Source: Jejuia sp. UBA6058 (GTDB lineage Bacteria > Bacteroidota > Bacteroidia > Flavobacteriales > Flavobacteriaceae). Taken from it: a stretch of DNA of 64,000 nucleotides. Under the pieces are notes generated by a model, which did no database searches, had not been told where the DNA came from, and saw only the letters and a list, made by a program, of their open reading frames with translations. Each line of letters starts with the position of its first letter. Positions within the stretch are counted from its first letter, which is position 1. The position numbers and the translations under genes were made by a program. The stretch lies in assembly GCA_002428965.1 (NCBI GenBank), contig DIYI01000005.1:62829-126828 (forward strand), in the 5' to 3' direction. Below, piece after piece: positions 1 through 8,411 of the stretch.

Positions 1-2364
1 TATCACCACACGTTGTTTGAGATGTTGGGCAATTGGAGTTTTGGAGATTATTTTAAGAAAGAAGCCATTGCTTGGGCCTGGGAGTTATTGACAAAGGTTT
101 ACGGAATTGATAAGGATATTCTATATGTAACAGTTTTTGAAGGAGATGAGGAAGACGGTACGAAAATGGACACTGAAGCTTACGAATTTTGGAAAGCACA
201 TATTTCTGAAGATAGGATTTTAAAAGGGGATAAAAAAGATAATTTCTGGGAGATGGGAGACCAAGGTCCTTGTGGCCCATGTAGCGAGATTCATGTTGAT
301 ATTCGTTCTGCTGAAGAAAAAGCTAAGATTGATGGCAAGGATTTAGTGAATATGGATCATCCTCAGGTGGTTGAAATATGGAACTTGGTATTTATGCAGT
401 ACAACCGAAAAGCCAATGGATCTTTAGAGACTTTACCTAATAAGCATATAGATACCGGTATGGGCTTTGAGCGGTTATGCATGGTCTTACAAGGTGTTCA
501 ATCTAATTATGATACCGATGTATTTACACCCGTAATTCGCGAGATTGAAACCATTACTAATAAGAAATATGGTTCAAATGAAAAAGTAGATATTGCCATT
601 CGTGTAGTTGCAGATCATGTGCGCGCAGTTGCTTTTTCTATTGCAGATGGACAATTACCGAGTAATACTGGAGCAGGTTATGTTATACGACGAATTTTGA
701 GACGTGCTGTTCGTTACGGATTTACATTTTTAGATAAAAAGGAGCCCTTTATTTTTAGATTGGTTGATGTTTTGAGCGAACAAATGGGGAAAGCGTTTCC
801 CGAACTTAAAGCGCAAAAACAACTAATAGAGAATGTTATAAAAGAAGAGGAACAATCGTTCTTAAGAACTTTAGAGCAAGGTTTGGTATTACTTAATAGA
901 ATTGTTGAAGAAACAAAAGGAGATACCATTTCTGGAGAAAAAGCTTTTGAATTATATGATACTTACGGTTTTCCGATAGATTTAACAGCACTAATTCTTT
1001 CTGAAAAAAGCCTGAAGCTTGATGAAAAAGGATTTGAAAAAGAACTGCAAAAACAAAAAGACCGTTCCAGAGCCGCAAGTGAAATGTCTACCGACGATTG
1101 GACGATTTTAGTAGAAGATACTGAAGAGGAATTTGTGGGTTACGATACCCTCGAGGCTCATGTAAAATTAACGCGTTATAGAAAAGTATCTTCTAAAAAG
1201 GAAGGTGATATGTATCAACTTGTCTTTAATTTAACACCTTTTTACCCTGAAGGTGGTGGACAAGTTGGAGATAAAGGCTATCTAGAAGCTACCCAAGGTG
1301 ATGTGGTTTATATTGTAGATACTAAAAAGGAGAACAATATAATTATTCATTTTACTAAAAATTTACCAAAGCATTTAAACGAAACTTTTAAAGCTGTAGT
1401 AGATAGTAAACAACGCCATAGAACAGAATGTAACCATACCGCTACGCATTTATTACACCAAGCTTTAAGAGAAGTTTTAGGTACACATGTAGAACAAAAA
1501 GGAAGTGCGGTACATTCAAAATATTTGCGTTTTGATTTTTCACATTTTTCAAAATTAACGGTAGAAGAGTTACGAGATGTAGAGAATTTTGTAAATAGGA
1601 GGATTGATGGTAAGTTACCTTTAGAAGAAAAACGCAATGTACCAAAAGAAGAAGCTATTGCTGATGGAGCAATGAGTTTATTTGGTGAAAAATATGGGGA
1701 TACCGTACGTTCTATTCGTTTTGGAAAATCCATTGAATTATGTGGTGGTACGCATGTAAATAATTCCGCCGATATCTGGCATTTTAAAATAGTATCAGAG
1801 GGCGCCGTTGCAGCGGGCATAAGACGTATTGAAGCCATTACTAGTGATGCCGTGAAGGACTTTTATTTTGAAAATAACCGAGCGTTTTTTGAGATGAAAG
1901 ATTTATTGAATAATGCTAAAGAGCCAGTAAAGGCACTTCAAAATTTGCAGGAAGAAAACCTAAATTTGAAGAAACAAATTGAAGCTTTACTGAAGGATAA
2001 GGCCAAAAATATAAAGAGCGAGTTAAAGAATGAGCTTCAGGATATTAATGGTGTCCAGTTTTTGGCAAAAACATTAGATTTGGATGCAGGCGGTTTGAAA
2101 GACGTTGCCTTTGAATTAGGAAGTCAGTTTGATAATTTATTCTTATTGTTGGCTACGGAGCAAAAAGGGAAAGCGTTATTGTCTTGTTATATTTCAAAAG
2201 AACTAGTGTCTAGCAAAAATTTAAATGCAGGACAAGTAGTTCGCGAACTTGGAAAGTACATTCAAGGTGGTGGAGGTGGTCAGCCTTTCTTTGCAACAGC
2301 AGGAGGGAAGAACCCTTCTGGAATTGCTGAGGCTTTAAAAGTTGCGAAAGAGTATCTAATTTAG
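1..2364 (+). CDS. alaS: Alanine--tRNA ligase (5' end outside window)
   Basis: Charges tRNA-Ala with alanine in the cytosol and edits mischarged serine or glycine. The reading frame is already open at base 1 (residues YHHTLFEMLGNWSFGDYF), so the start lies upstream and roughly 80-90 residues of the usual ~870 are missing; TTG at 13 is not the start. Visible landmarks are the class II catalytic core with DTGMGFERL, the editing-domain zinc motifs HTATH (near 1435) and CGGTH (near 1741), a helical linker, and a C-terminal DHHA1/C-Ala region with a GGGGGQP motif. It ends 36 bases before the next gene, with a palindromic repeat in the gap. The family assignment is secure. Confidence 0.97.
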   Translation, partial: YHHTLFEMLGNWSFGDYFKKEAIAWAWELLTKVYGIDKDILYVTVFEGDEEDGTKMDTEAYEFWKAHISEDRILKGDKKDNFWEMGDQGPCGPCSEIHVDIRSAEEKAKIDGKDLVNMDHPQVVEIWNLVFMQYNRKANGSLETLPNKHIDTGMGFERLCMVLQGVQSNYDTDVFTPVIREIETITNKKYGSNEKVDIAIRVVADHVRAVAFSIADGQLPSNTGAGYVIRRILRRAVRYGFTFLDKKEPFIFRLVDVLSEQMGKAFPELKAQKQLIENVIKEEEQSFLRTLEQGLVLLNRIVEETKGDTISGEKAFELYDTYGFPIDLTALILSEKSLKLDEKGFEKELQKQKDRSRAASEMSTDDWTILVEDTEEEFVGYDTLEAHVKLTRYRKVSSKKEGDMYQLVFNLTPFYPEGGGQVGDKGYLEATQGDVVYIVDTKKENNIIIHFTKNLPKHLNETFKAVVDSKQRHRTECNHTATHLLHQALREVLGTHVEQKGSAVHSKYLRFDFSHFSKLTVEELRDVENFVNRRIDGKLPLEEKRNVPKEEAIADGAMSLFGEKYGDTVRSIRFGKSIELCGGTHVNNSADIWHFKIVSEGAVAAGIRRIEAITSDAVKDFYFENNRAFFEMKDLLNNAKEPVKALQNLQEENLNLKKQIEALLKDKAKNIKSELKNELQDINGVQFLAKTLDLDAGGLKDVAFELGSQFDNLFLLLATEQKGKALLSCYISKELVSSKNLNAGQVVRELGKYIQGGGGGQPFFATAGGKNPSGIAEALKVAKEYLI

Positions 2365-2369
2365 TTGTT

Positions 2370-2397
2370 GTCATCTTGAACTTGATTCAGGATCTCA
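2370..2397. repeat. Short palindromic intergenic repeat (copy 1)
   Basis: The sequence contains the imperfect palindrome CTTGAACTTGATTCAGGATC. Related copies with the core CTGAACTYGTTTCAGGATCT lie at 19307-19331 and 63659-63718. It fills nearly all the space between alaS and the GSCFA gene and ends 3 bases before that gene's ATG. Such repeats are frequent between genes in Flavobacteriaceae. A transcript-stabilising or terminator-like hairpin is possible. Confidence 0.7.
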
Positions 2398-2400
2398 AAA

Positions 2401-3351
2401 ATGGATTTACAAACCAAAATACCCACATCAAAACAGTCTGGAAATTTAATAGACTATAATTCGAAAATTCTACTATTAGGTTCATGCTTTTCTGAAAATA
2501 TTGGTAATAAATTTGATTACTTCAAGTTTCAAACTTATCAAAACCCATTTGGTATTTTGTTTCACCCTAAAGCAATTGAAAAATTAGTCTTTGATGCCTT
2601 AGAGGAAAAGCAATTCACTGATAAAGATGTTTTTTTTCATAATGGTCAGTGGCATTCTTTTTTAGCACATTCATTATTAAATGGCAGTTCTAAATCTGAA
2701 ATTCTCGAAATATTAAATAAACGTATTCGTCTTACGAAAAAGTTTATTCAAGAGTCCTCTCACATTATTATAACATTAGGCACTGCATGGGTTTATCGAC
2801 ATATTGAAACAGATTGTATTGTAGCTAATTGTCACAAATTACCTCAAAACCAGTTTAAAAAAGAGTTGTTGTCAATTGATAGTATTTGTCAATCCTTAGA
2901 AACAACAATTGCGTTACTTTCTTCTATAAAATCAAAAACTAATATCGTATTTACGGTATCACCTGTAAGACATCTAAAGGATGGATTTGTTGAAAATACT
3001 TTAAGTAAATCTCATCTAATAAGCTCTATTCACAAGGTTATACTTAAAAACCAAAAAACTTTTTATTTCCCTTCTTACGAAATACTAATGGATGAACTTC
3101 GAGATTATAGATTTTACAAAGAGGATATGATTCATCCAAGCGCAACTGCTATAAATTATATTTGGGAAAAGTTTAAAAATGTTTGGGTATCGGATGATGC
3201 GAATACCATTTTAAATGAAGTTGAAACTATTCAGAAAGGACTTTCCCATAAACCTTTTAACCCAAAATCTGAGGCGCATCAAAGATTTCTAAAAAATCTA
3301 GGGTTTAAAATTGAGAATCTAAAAGCGCGATTTCCACATATCGTATTTTAA
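2401..3351 (+). CDS. GSCFA domain-containing protein
   Basis: 316 residues, matching the usual size of the Bacteroidota GSCFA family (PF08885), which has an SGNH-hydrolase-like fold and no established substrate. The family signature GSCFSENIG is near the N-terminus, where the serine would be the nucleophile. A C-terminal EDMIHPS segment supplies the Asp-x-x-His that SGNH enzymes use. No signal peptide or membrane segment is seen, so it is probably cytosolic. The ATG at 2401 is the first in frame and directly follows a palindromic repeat. The gene probably shares transcription with alaS. Hydrolase function is inferred from the family only. Confidence 0.88.
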   Translation: MDLQTKIPTSKQSGNLIDYNSKILLLGSCFSENIGNKFDYFKFQTYQNPFGILFHPKAIEKLVFDALEEKQFTDKDVFFHNGQWHSFLAHSLLNGSSKSEILEILNKRIRLTKKFIQESSHIIITLGTAWVYRHIETDCIVANCHKLPQNQFKKELLSIDSICQSLETTIALLSSIKSKTNIVFTVSPVRHLKDGFVENTLSKSHLISSIHKVILKNQKTFYFPSYEILMDELRDYRFYKEDMIHPSATAINYIWEKFKNVWVSDDANTILNEVETIQKGLSHKPFNPKSEAHQRFLKNLGFKIENLKARFPHIVF

Positions 3352-3353
3352 AT

Positions 3354-3373
3354 ATACGTAGTTTATCGTATTG
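3354..3373 (+). promoter_or_regulatory. Inverted-repeat element TACG-N8-CGTATTG (site 1)
   Basis: TACG (3355-3358) and CGTA (3367-3370) form an inverted repeat with an 8-base spacer, followed at once by TTG (3371-3373). That TTG could be the -33 box of a promoter whose -7 element is CAGTTTTG (3394-3401), 20 bases downstream. An element with the same half-sites, spacer and trailing TTG lies before the response regulator gene at 8347-8366. This fits an operator for that regulator, which is inferred and not shown. Confidence 0.5.
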
Positions 3374-3431
3374 ACTTCATTTAGTGATTGTTGCAGTTTT
3401 GTTGAACTATTAATCAATAAAAATTTCAACA

Positions 3432-3956
3432 ATGAGACATTTCAAACAATTCATGTTATTAGTAATGGTCGGAGCATTACTAACTCTCACATCATGCTCT
3501 AACAATGATGATGGTGACGATTCCCAAACCAACAACTCTGGTGGCGACGAATTTTTAACAGCCAAAATTGATGGGGCAGATTTTGAAGCATCCACAGACC
3601 CTGCCTCTTTAATAGGTGCTGTACTAAGCAATGGAGTACTTGCGGTCCAGGGCAGCACAAATAATGGTGATTATTTAAGGTTTAATATTGTTAATTACAA
3701 TGGCACTGGAACTTACCAGACCGGAGATGCCTTAACAAACCCTAACTTAATTCAATACGGAAAAATTAATCCTGTTGTTGCTTGGTTAAGTAATGGTATA
3801 GCTGTAGCAGGAAATAGTTCTGCAACTGGAACAATTACAATTACAGCAGAAGATGGGTCGGTAGTCGAGGGTACTTTTTCCTTTACGGGATTAAATGCAA
3901 GTGATTCTTCAACTAAAACTATTTCAGAAGGTAAATTCAAAGCTTCTATAGACTAG
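3432..3956 (+). CDS. DUF6252-like lipoprotein
   Basis: 174 residues beginning with a lipoprotein signal peptide whose lipobox cysteine is C22 (LTLTSCSN), followed by an acidic, Asn/Asp-rich spacer typical of surface-exposed flavobacterial lipoproteins. The rest looks all-beta, with FLTAKIDGADFEA near the start and a GTITIT...GTFSF pattern near the end, as in DUF6252 proteins of unknown function. The start codon lies in a 19-base sequence repeated exactly at the start of the next gene. A candidate operator/promoter is 60-80 bases upstream. The family match comes from memory of the pattern and is moderately sure. Confidence 0.75.
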   Translation: MRHFKQFMLLVMVGALLTLTSCSNNDDGDDSQTNNSGGDEFLTAKIDGADFEASTDPASLIGAVLSNGVLAVQGSTNNGDYLRFNIVNYNGTGTYQTGDALTNPNLIQYGKINPVVAWLSNGIAVAGNSSATGTITITAEDGSVVEGTFSFTGLNASDSSTKTISEGKFKASID

Positions 3957-3965
3957 TAATTTGCT

Positions 3966-3993
3966 CTAATACCACAAAATTTTGTGGTGTTAG
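3966..3993. terminator. Intergenic hairpin
   Basis: A near-perfect palindrome (CTAATACCACAAAA then TTTTGTGGTGTTAG) lies between the lipoprotein and propeller genes. There is no U-run after it on either strand, so it may be a processing or stabilising hairpin and not a true terminator. Confidence 0.45.
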
Positions 3994-4015
3994 GGTGCAT
4001 TAAAAATTTTCAACA

Positions 4016-5857
4016 ATGAGACATTTAAAATTATTTGTTTTTTTATTGGCTAGCACGCTAATATTAAATGCGCAAAAAGCAGAAACGCCTGATTTTACTT
4101 ATGATTTAGGCGGTAAGATTGATCAAATGACCTTAACTAGTTCTGGAGTAATGTTAGTTACCCATGGAAAAGGGTTAGCGGGTATTAAACCAGGACAAGA
4201 TGGATTAGTTTTTAACTTTGATGATTACGGAAAAGTAAAACAAGAAGAAATTTACGTGGTTCCCAATACACCATACGTAATGGTTGGGCAAGCAGGTTTT
4301 GGTGGTATTTCTGCAAAACAAAGTGTTATAGATGTTGTATCTGGCAAGCGACTTTTCGATACAAAAGCAAATGGATGGAAAGCAGCAGGAAGACCTACAC
4401 TATTAATGCCTGAGAATAAATTGATTGTTTCGGGTCAAAGAAATGCTAAGGAAAAATATGCTCAGGCGGTAGGTATTTATGATATGGGTACAGGTAATGA
4501 GATTAAGCTTTTCAAGCTAAAGGGTTCAAATACATTAACAGGACAACCAAGTATAATTGATGGCGGGGTTATTTTACCTACCTATAAAGGAGTTTATAGA
4601 ATCGATATGAATTCTGGTGCAGAAAGTTGGGTTGTAGATTTAAAGAATATGGCATATGTTATTCCTGATAAGGATGGTAAATCTATGTTCGCTGTACAGG
4701 GAAAAGGAAAGAATCATGTAATTCATAAGATTAGTAGTTCTGGTGCTCAAATGTGGGGAGATGGAGCTAAGTTAAAAGGTGTTGTCTCTAACTTTGAGGT
4801 AACCCCAAAGGGGTTAGCGATAGTTAGCAATGTTGCTGACTCTGGAAAAGGAGGATTGGCTAAATTGGCTGCAGCCAAAGCACAAAGTAACATTTCCTTT
4901 TTGTCCTCTTCAACAGGTGAAGATTTATGGGAAAAAGCTCCAAAAACGAAGGGGTATGTGCAACATTTTTATATTATGGATGACGGCATTCTCTTTGGAA
5001 TAGGAGAAGGGGGAATCAATAAAATTTCATATGAAGGTCAACCATTATTTAAAAAACCTTTAAAAACAGGAGAAAATATTCATACCATGGCACTCACAAG
5101 CCAAGGCATGATTTATATTACGGATAGTGATGCAGACATTATAAACCTAGAAACAGGAGAATCCATTTGGAGTAAACCTATAAAGTATAAAAAGGCAAAA
5201 TCAGTCACTAGCACCTACGATCAAGCTCATTCCAGATATCTCATTAGTACAGGAGATGAAATTATTACTATTGATGAAAACTCTGGAGATATTGGAACAT
5301 TAGCCACATATAAATTTGAGGAAAAGGAGTACCCTACAAGTTTGAGTATAAGAAAAGATGGGATATTACTATCTGCAGATCAGAATATAATGATGTTAGA
5401 CTTTGATGGTAAGGAAAAATTTCATGAGTACTATCGCTCGCCAGGAAAAAGTGCTTTGGCTGTGGCTTTGCTAGCCGCAACCGCAGTAGCCTCAACAGCT
5501 ATGGCTATGGAGGCTAGTGCAAGAGCTGGGGCCAACAGAAACTATTTGGGGCAATACAATCAATACGGTGCCCAAATGAAGCGCACCGCAGATATGTTTA
5601 CTGCCATAGGTACTGCTTCATTTAATGAAATGGCAAGACGTTTTAAGGCTACAGCGGCCACGGAAAATGCACAATTTATTTTGACTAAGCTTAGTGATGG
5701 CGCAGGATTGGTTAAACTAAATAAAGATTCAGGCAACGTCGAAAAAGAAATTGTACTTAAAGATAAAAAACCGGTTTACGAAGTGGATGATTTTGGTGGT
5801 TATTTATATTATTTGGCTAACAGCAATACCATATATTCTTACGACTTGAAAAAATAA
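4016..5857 (+). CDS. Secreted PQQ-like beta-propeller protein
   Basis: 613 residues with a cleavable signal peptide (about residues 1-19, ending LNAQ). The body contains repeated blade-like segments such as GVYRIDMNSGAESW, ISFLSSSTGEDLW and IINLETGESIW, the hallmark of PQQ-binding-like (quinoprotein-type) beta-propellers. Dehydrogenase active-site residues were not recognised, so it is more likely a scaffold or binding protein than an enzyme. Residues 479-505 are an Ala-rich hydrophobic stretch that interrupts the propeller pattern and is followed by a Gln/Met-rich segment. It lies 59 bases after the lipoprotein gene, and the two starts share a 19-base sequence. A terminator follows at 5881. 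Confidence 0.72.
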   Translation: MRHLKLFVFLLASTLILNAQKAETPDFTYDLGGKIDQMTLTSSGVMLVTHGKGLAGIKPGQDGLVFNFDDYGKVKQEEIYVVPNTPYVMVGQAGFGGISAKQSVIDVVSGKRLFDTKANGWKAAGRPTLLMPENKLIVSGQRNAKEKYAQAVGIYDMGTGNEIKLFKLKGSNTLTGQPSIIDGGVILPTYKGVYRIDMNSGAESWVVDLKNMAYVIPDKDGKSMFAVQGKGKNHVIHKISSSGAQMWGDGAKLKGVVSNFEVTPKGLAIVSNVADSGKGGLAKLAAAKAQSNISFLSSSTGEDLWEKAPKTKGYVQHFYIMDDGILFGIGEGGINKISYEGQPLFKKPLKTGENIHTMALTSQGMIYITDSDADIINLETGESIWSKPIKYKKAKSVTSTYDQAHSRYLISTGDEIITIDENSGDIGTLATYKFEEKEYPTSLSIRKDGILLSADQNIMMLDFDGKEKFHEYYRSPGKSALAVALLAATAVASTAMAMEASARAGANRNYLGQYNQYGAQMKRTADMFTAIGTASFNEMARRFKATAATENAQFILTKLSDGAGLVKLNKDSGNVEKEIVLKDKKPVYEVDDFGGYLYYLANSNTIYSYDLKK

Positions 5858-5880
5858 ATCTTGTTGTTGAGATTTGTTGA

Positions 5881-5919
5881 TTGGGCGTAATAATCTGATT
5901 ATTGCGCTTAATCTTTTTT
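5881..5919 (+). terminator. Rho-independent terminator after propeller gene
   Basis: A stem of about 10 pairs (GCGTAATAAT with ATTATTGCGC, including a G-U pair) and a 3-base loop is followed by a short AT stretch and seven T residues. It probably ends the lipoprotein-propeller transcript. Confidence 0.7.
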
Positions 5920-6031
5920 TCAAACACTTAATCGAATATTTGTTCAAATTAAAGGTTGGAATTATTAAATTGAAAGTGCTATTAATCAGTTCATACAAAA
6001 ACATCAACTGCTATTATCAACAAGATAAAAT

Positions 6032-6367
6032 ATGTGGTTGGTGTTTTTATTTTCCTTTTACTTTTTGCTTCTTATTTATAGTTTTTCTAGTTGGATCATA
6101 ATGACAGTGTTTATTTTTTCATTGATTTCAATATTGATAAGTTCCATTTTTGGGATACTAATATATGGCTCACTTTTGGTAAAGAATAACAATAAGAGCC
6201 TTTCGATATTAGAGGATAAATTAAGAGATACCAAACATTTGAATGGGCTAAATGATGAAAAATTAAGTATTGCAGAACAATTCAACGGCTCTATTTATAT
6301 GAACCTTATCAGCATGGTCAAAAAGTTGCTTTCATTTCAAAAACTTATATTTGAAAGTAATTCTTAG
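6032..6367 (+). CDS. Small membrane protein, unknown function
   Basis: Up to 111 residues. The first ~55 are strongly hydrophobic (two helices, FLFSFYFLLLIYSF and TVFIFSLISILISSIFGILI), followed by a charged tail with KLRDTKHLNGLNDEKLSIAEQF that could form a coiled coil. ATG at 6032 and ATG at 6101 are both possible starts; the later one leaves a single-helix protein of 88 residues. It sits between a terminator and the sensor kinase gene (31 bases before its ATG) and may be cotranscribed with it. I do not recognise the family, and a chance open frame is not excluded. Confidence 0.45.
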   Translation: MWLVFLFSFYFLLLIYSFSSWIIMTVFIFSLISILISSIFGILIYGSLLVKNNNKSLSILEDKLRDTKHLNGLNDEKLSIAEQFNGSIYMNLISMVKKLLSFQKLIFESNS

Positions 6368-6397
6368 TAATCTTCTGCATCATTTTATTTTTTGATT

Positions 6398-8344
6398 ATG
6401 AAAATTAGCAAATCACTTTTCTTAATAATTTTTATAAGTTTTTTGTCAGGCGCACAAAGCAACCAAAAAAAAATAGATAGTCTAAAGAGTTTTATTTCTG
6501 CTAATCCAAAAGATTCGTTAAAGGTAAAGGCCTACAGCGATTTATGCTGGTACTACAGAGGTCTAGATACAGATTCGGCTTTTTTTTATGGAAACAAAGC
6601 GCTTAACTTATCTAAAAAAATTAAAAGTAAAGATGGCGAGGCGCAGGCTTATAACGACCTAGGCATATTATATTATGATGCCTCAAACTTTAAAAAGTCA
6701 ATTAATTTCTATAGAAAAACAAAGGTTTATCGTGAAGAGGTTAATGATTCTATGGGAAGGGCTAGTATATATAACAAATTGGGGATTGCCTATCAACGCA
6801 TTTTTATGATGGACTCAGCTATATTTTTTGGCACAGAATCATTAAAGATATATGAGGCCAAAAAGCACATTAAATATGCGGCAATTATAAAAAACAATAT
6901 CGCGAATATTTATCAAGATCTAAAACAGTATAAGAAAGCACTAAATTCTCATTTTGAAGTTGCAGAGACCTACAAGAGCATTGGAGATTCTTTAGGCTTA
7001 ACTTTTTCATATACTAATATTGGCAATGCTTATCTATACCTGAAAGACAGTACTAAAGCCATTGAGTTCTACAAAAAGGGAATTGTAATTGCTAAGAATA
7101 ATGAATTTAGAAGCGAATTAGGAACTCTTTATAATAATATTGGCTCTGTGTATAAAGGAAAGCAACTATTTGCAGACGCTATTAAAGCTTATAACGAGTC
7201 TTATAAAATAAGAAGGGATATCAATGATAACTATGGTATTGCGAGTGCCATAATTAACCTTGGCGGCTTACATCTTGATACGGGTGATATAGAGCTCGCA
7301 GGAGCTGAACTTAAGAAGGGCTTATCATTGGCAAAAAAAATAAGTGCTAAAGAACTTGAACTGACAGCATATGGGTCATTGTTATCCTATTTTGCGTTTA
7401 ATAAAAATACAGATAGTGTGCTCGTCTATCAAAAGTTATATAATTCTGTTCAAGACTCGATATTTAGCACGAGAATTACCAAAGAGGTAGCTGATGTTCA
7501 AGAACAATACCAGACTGAAAAAAAAGAAAAAGAAATACTTTCACAACGCGCTGAAATTGCCGAAAAGGAATTAAAAATTAATAAAAAGAATACCCAGTTA
7601 TTTGGTCTTGGGTTAGTTGCAGTTTTATTATCTATTTTAGGGTATTTAGTTTATAGTCAACAAAAATTAAAAAATAGGCAATTACAGAAAGAAGCTGAAC
7701 TAAAAGAAGCAATTGCTAGAATTGAAACTCAAAATAAATTGCAGGAACAACGTTTAAGAATTTCTAGAGATTTACACGATAATATTGGAGCTCAACTCAC
7801 TTTTGTTATATCTTCTATCGAAAATTTACAGTACGGTTTTAAGATTAAGAACGAGAAATTAACTAATAAACTAAAGGGTATTGGAGATTTTACCAGAGAA
7901 ACTATTTACGAGTTACGTGACACTATTTGGGCAATGAATAAGAGCGAAATTTCAATTGAAGATTTAGAAGTTAGAATTTCAAATTTTATGGAAAAGGCTA
8001 ACGAATATAGTAGAGATGTGAATTTTAATTTTAAGGTTGATGATTCCATTTCTAAGAAAACGGTTTTCTCATCTGTAAAAGGAATGAATATTTATAGAAT
8101 AATTCAAGAAGCCATAAACAATGCTCTTAAGTATTCAGATGCCAAACGTATTAATGTTGAAATGACATCTTTTGAAAATAAAATGAAGGTTGAAATACAA
8201 GATGATGGTTCAGGTTTTAACATTAAAAAGGTTGAGCAGGGAAATGGATTAAACAATATGCAGAAAAGAGCCAAAGAGATTGATGCCATATTTAACATCA
8301 ATAGTCAAGTGGGTAAGGGAACATTTATATCGCTAGTTACTTAA
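6398..8344 (+). CDS. TPR-containing sensor histidine kinase
   Basis: 648 residues from ATG 6398; TTG at 6392 is also in frame. Order of parts: signal peptide (1-21), a periplasmic-type array of tetratricopeptide repeats (about 40-350, repeated A-x-x-Y-N-N-I/L-G patterns), a coiled segment, one transmembrane helix near 400, then a HisKA_3 dimerisation domain with the phospho-acceptor His460 in SRDLHDNIGAQL, and a HATPase_c domain (NNALKYS, DDGSGF, GNGLNNM). This is the LytS/NarX-like kinase class that partners LuxR-type regulators. The response regulator gene follows 67 bases downstream, so the two form a two-component system. The signal sensed is unknown. Confidence 0.93.
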   Translation: MKISKSLFLIIFISFLSGAQSNQKKIDSLKSFISANPKDSLKVKAYSDLCWYYRGLDTDSAFFYGNKALNLSKKIKSKDGEAQAYNDLGILYYDASNFKKSINFYRKTKVYREEVNDSMGRASIYNKLGIAYQRIFMMDSAIFFGTESLKIYEAKKHIKYAAIIKNNIANIYQDLKQYKKALNSHFEVAETYKSIGDSLGLTFSYTNIGNAYLYLKDSTKAIEFYKKGIVIAKNNEFRSELGTLYNNIGSVYKGKQLFADAIKAYNESYKIRRDINDNYGIASAIINLGGLHLDTGDIELAGAELKKGLSLAKKISAKELELTAYGSLLSYFAFNKNTDSVLVYQKLYNSVQDSIFSTRITKEVADVQEQYQTEKKEKEILSQRAEIAEKELKINKKNTQLFGLGLVAVLLSILGYLVYSQQKLKNRQLQKEAELKEAIARIETQNKLQEQRLRISRDLHDNIGAQLTFVISSIENLQYGFKIKNEKLTNKLKGIGDFTRETIYELRDTIWAMNKSEISIEDLEVRISNFMEKANEYSRDVNFNFKVDDSISKKTVFSSVKGMNIYRIIQEAINNALKYSDAKRINVEMTSFENKMKVEIQDDGSGFNIKKVEQGNGLNNMQKRAKEIDAIFNINSQVGKGTFISLVT

Positions 8345-8346
8345 AA

Positions 8347-8366
8347 ATACGACATTTTACGTATTG
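8347..8366 (+). promoter_or_regulatory. Inverted-repeat element TACG-N8-CGTATTG (site 2)
   Basis: TACG (8348-8351), an 8-base spacer and CGTA (8360-8363) followed by TTG (8364-8366) match site 1 at 3354-3373 in half-sites, spacing and trailing TTG. It lies in the 67-base gap between kinase and regulator genes, so the regulator may have its own autoregulated promoter. A weak -7-like AAACTTTA lies about 20 bases downstream. Confidence 0.5.
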
Positions 8367-8411
8367 TAATAGGTCTATCAAAACATAAACTTTACAAATC
8401 AATTTACAAAT

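Noticed and set aside
1347..1838. 163-codon open frame on the minus strand
   Set aside because: It lies wholly antisense to the conserved editing domain of alaS, shows no family pattern, and reflects codon bias of the real gene.
5874..6101. 75-codon open frame on the plus strand
   Set aside because: It begins inside the terminator stem after the propeller gene and overlaps the better candidate at 6032; residues look random.
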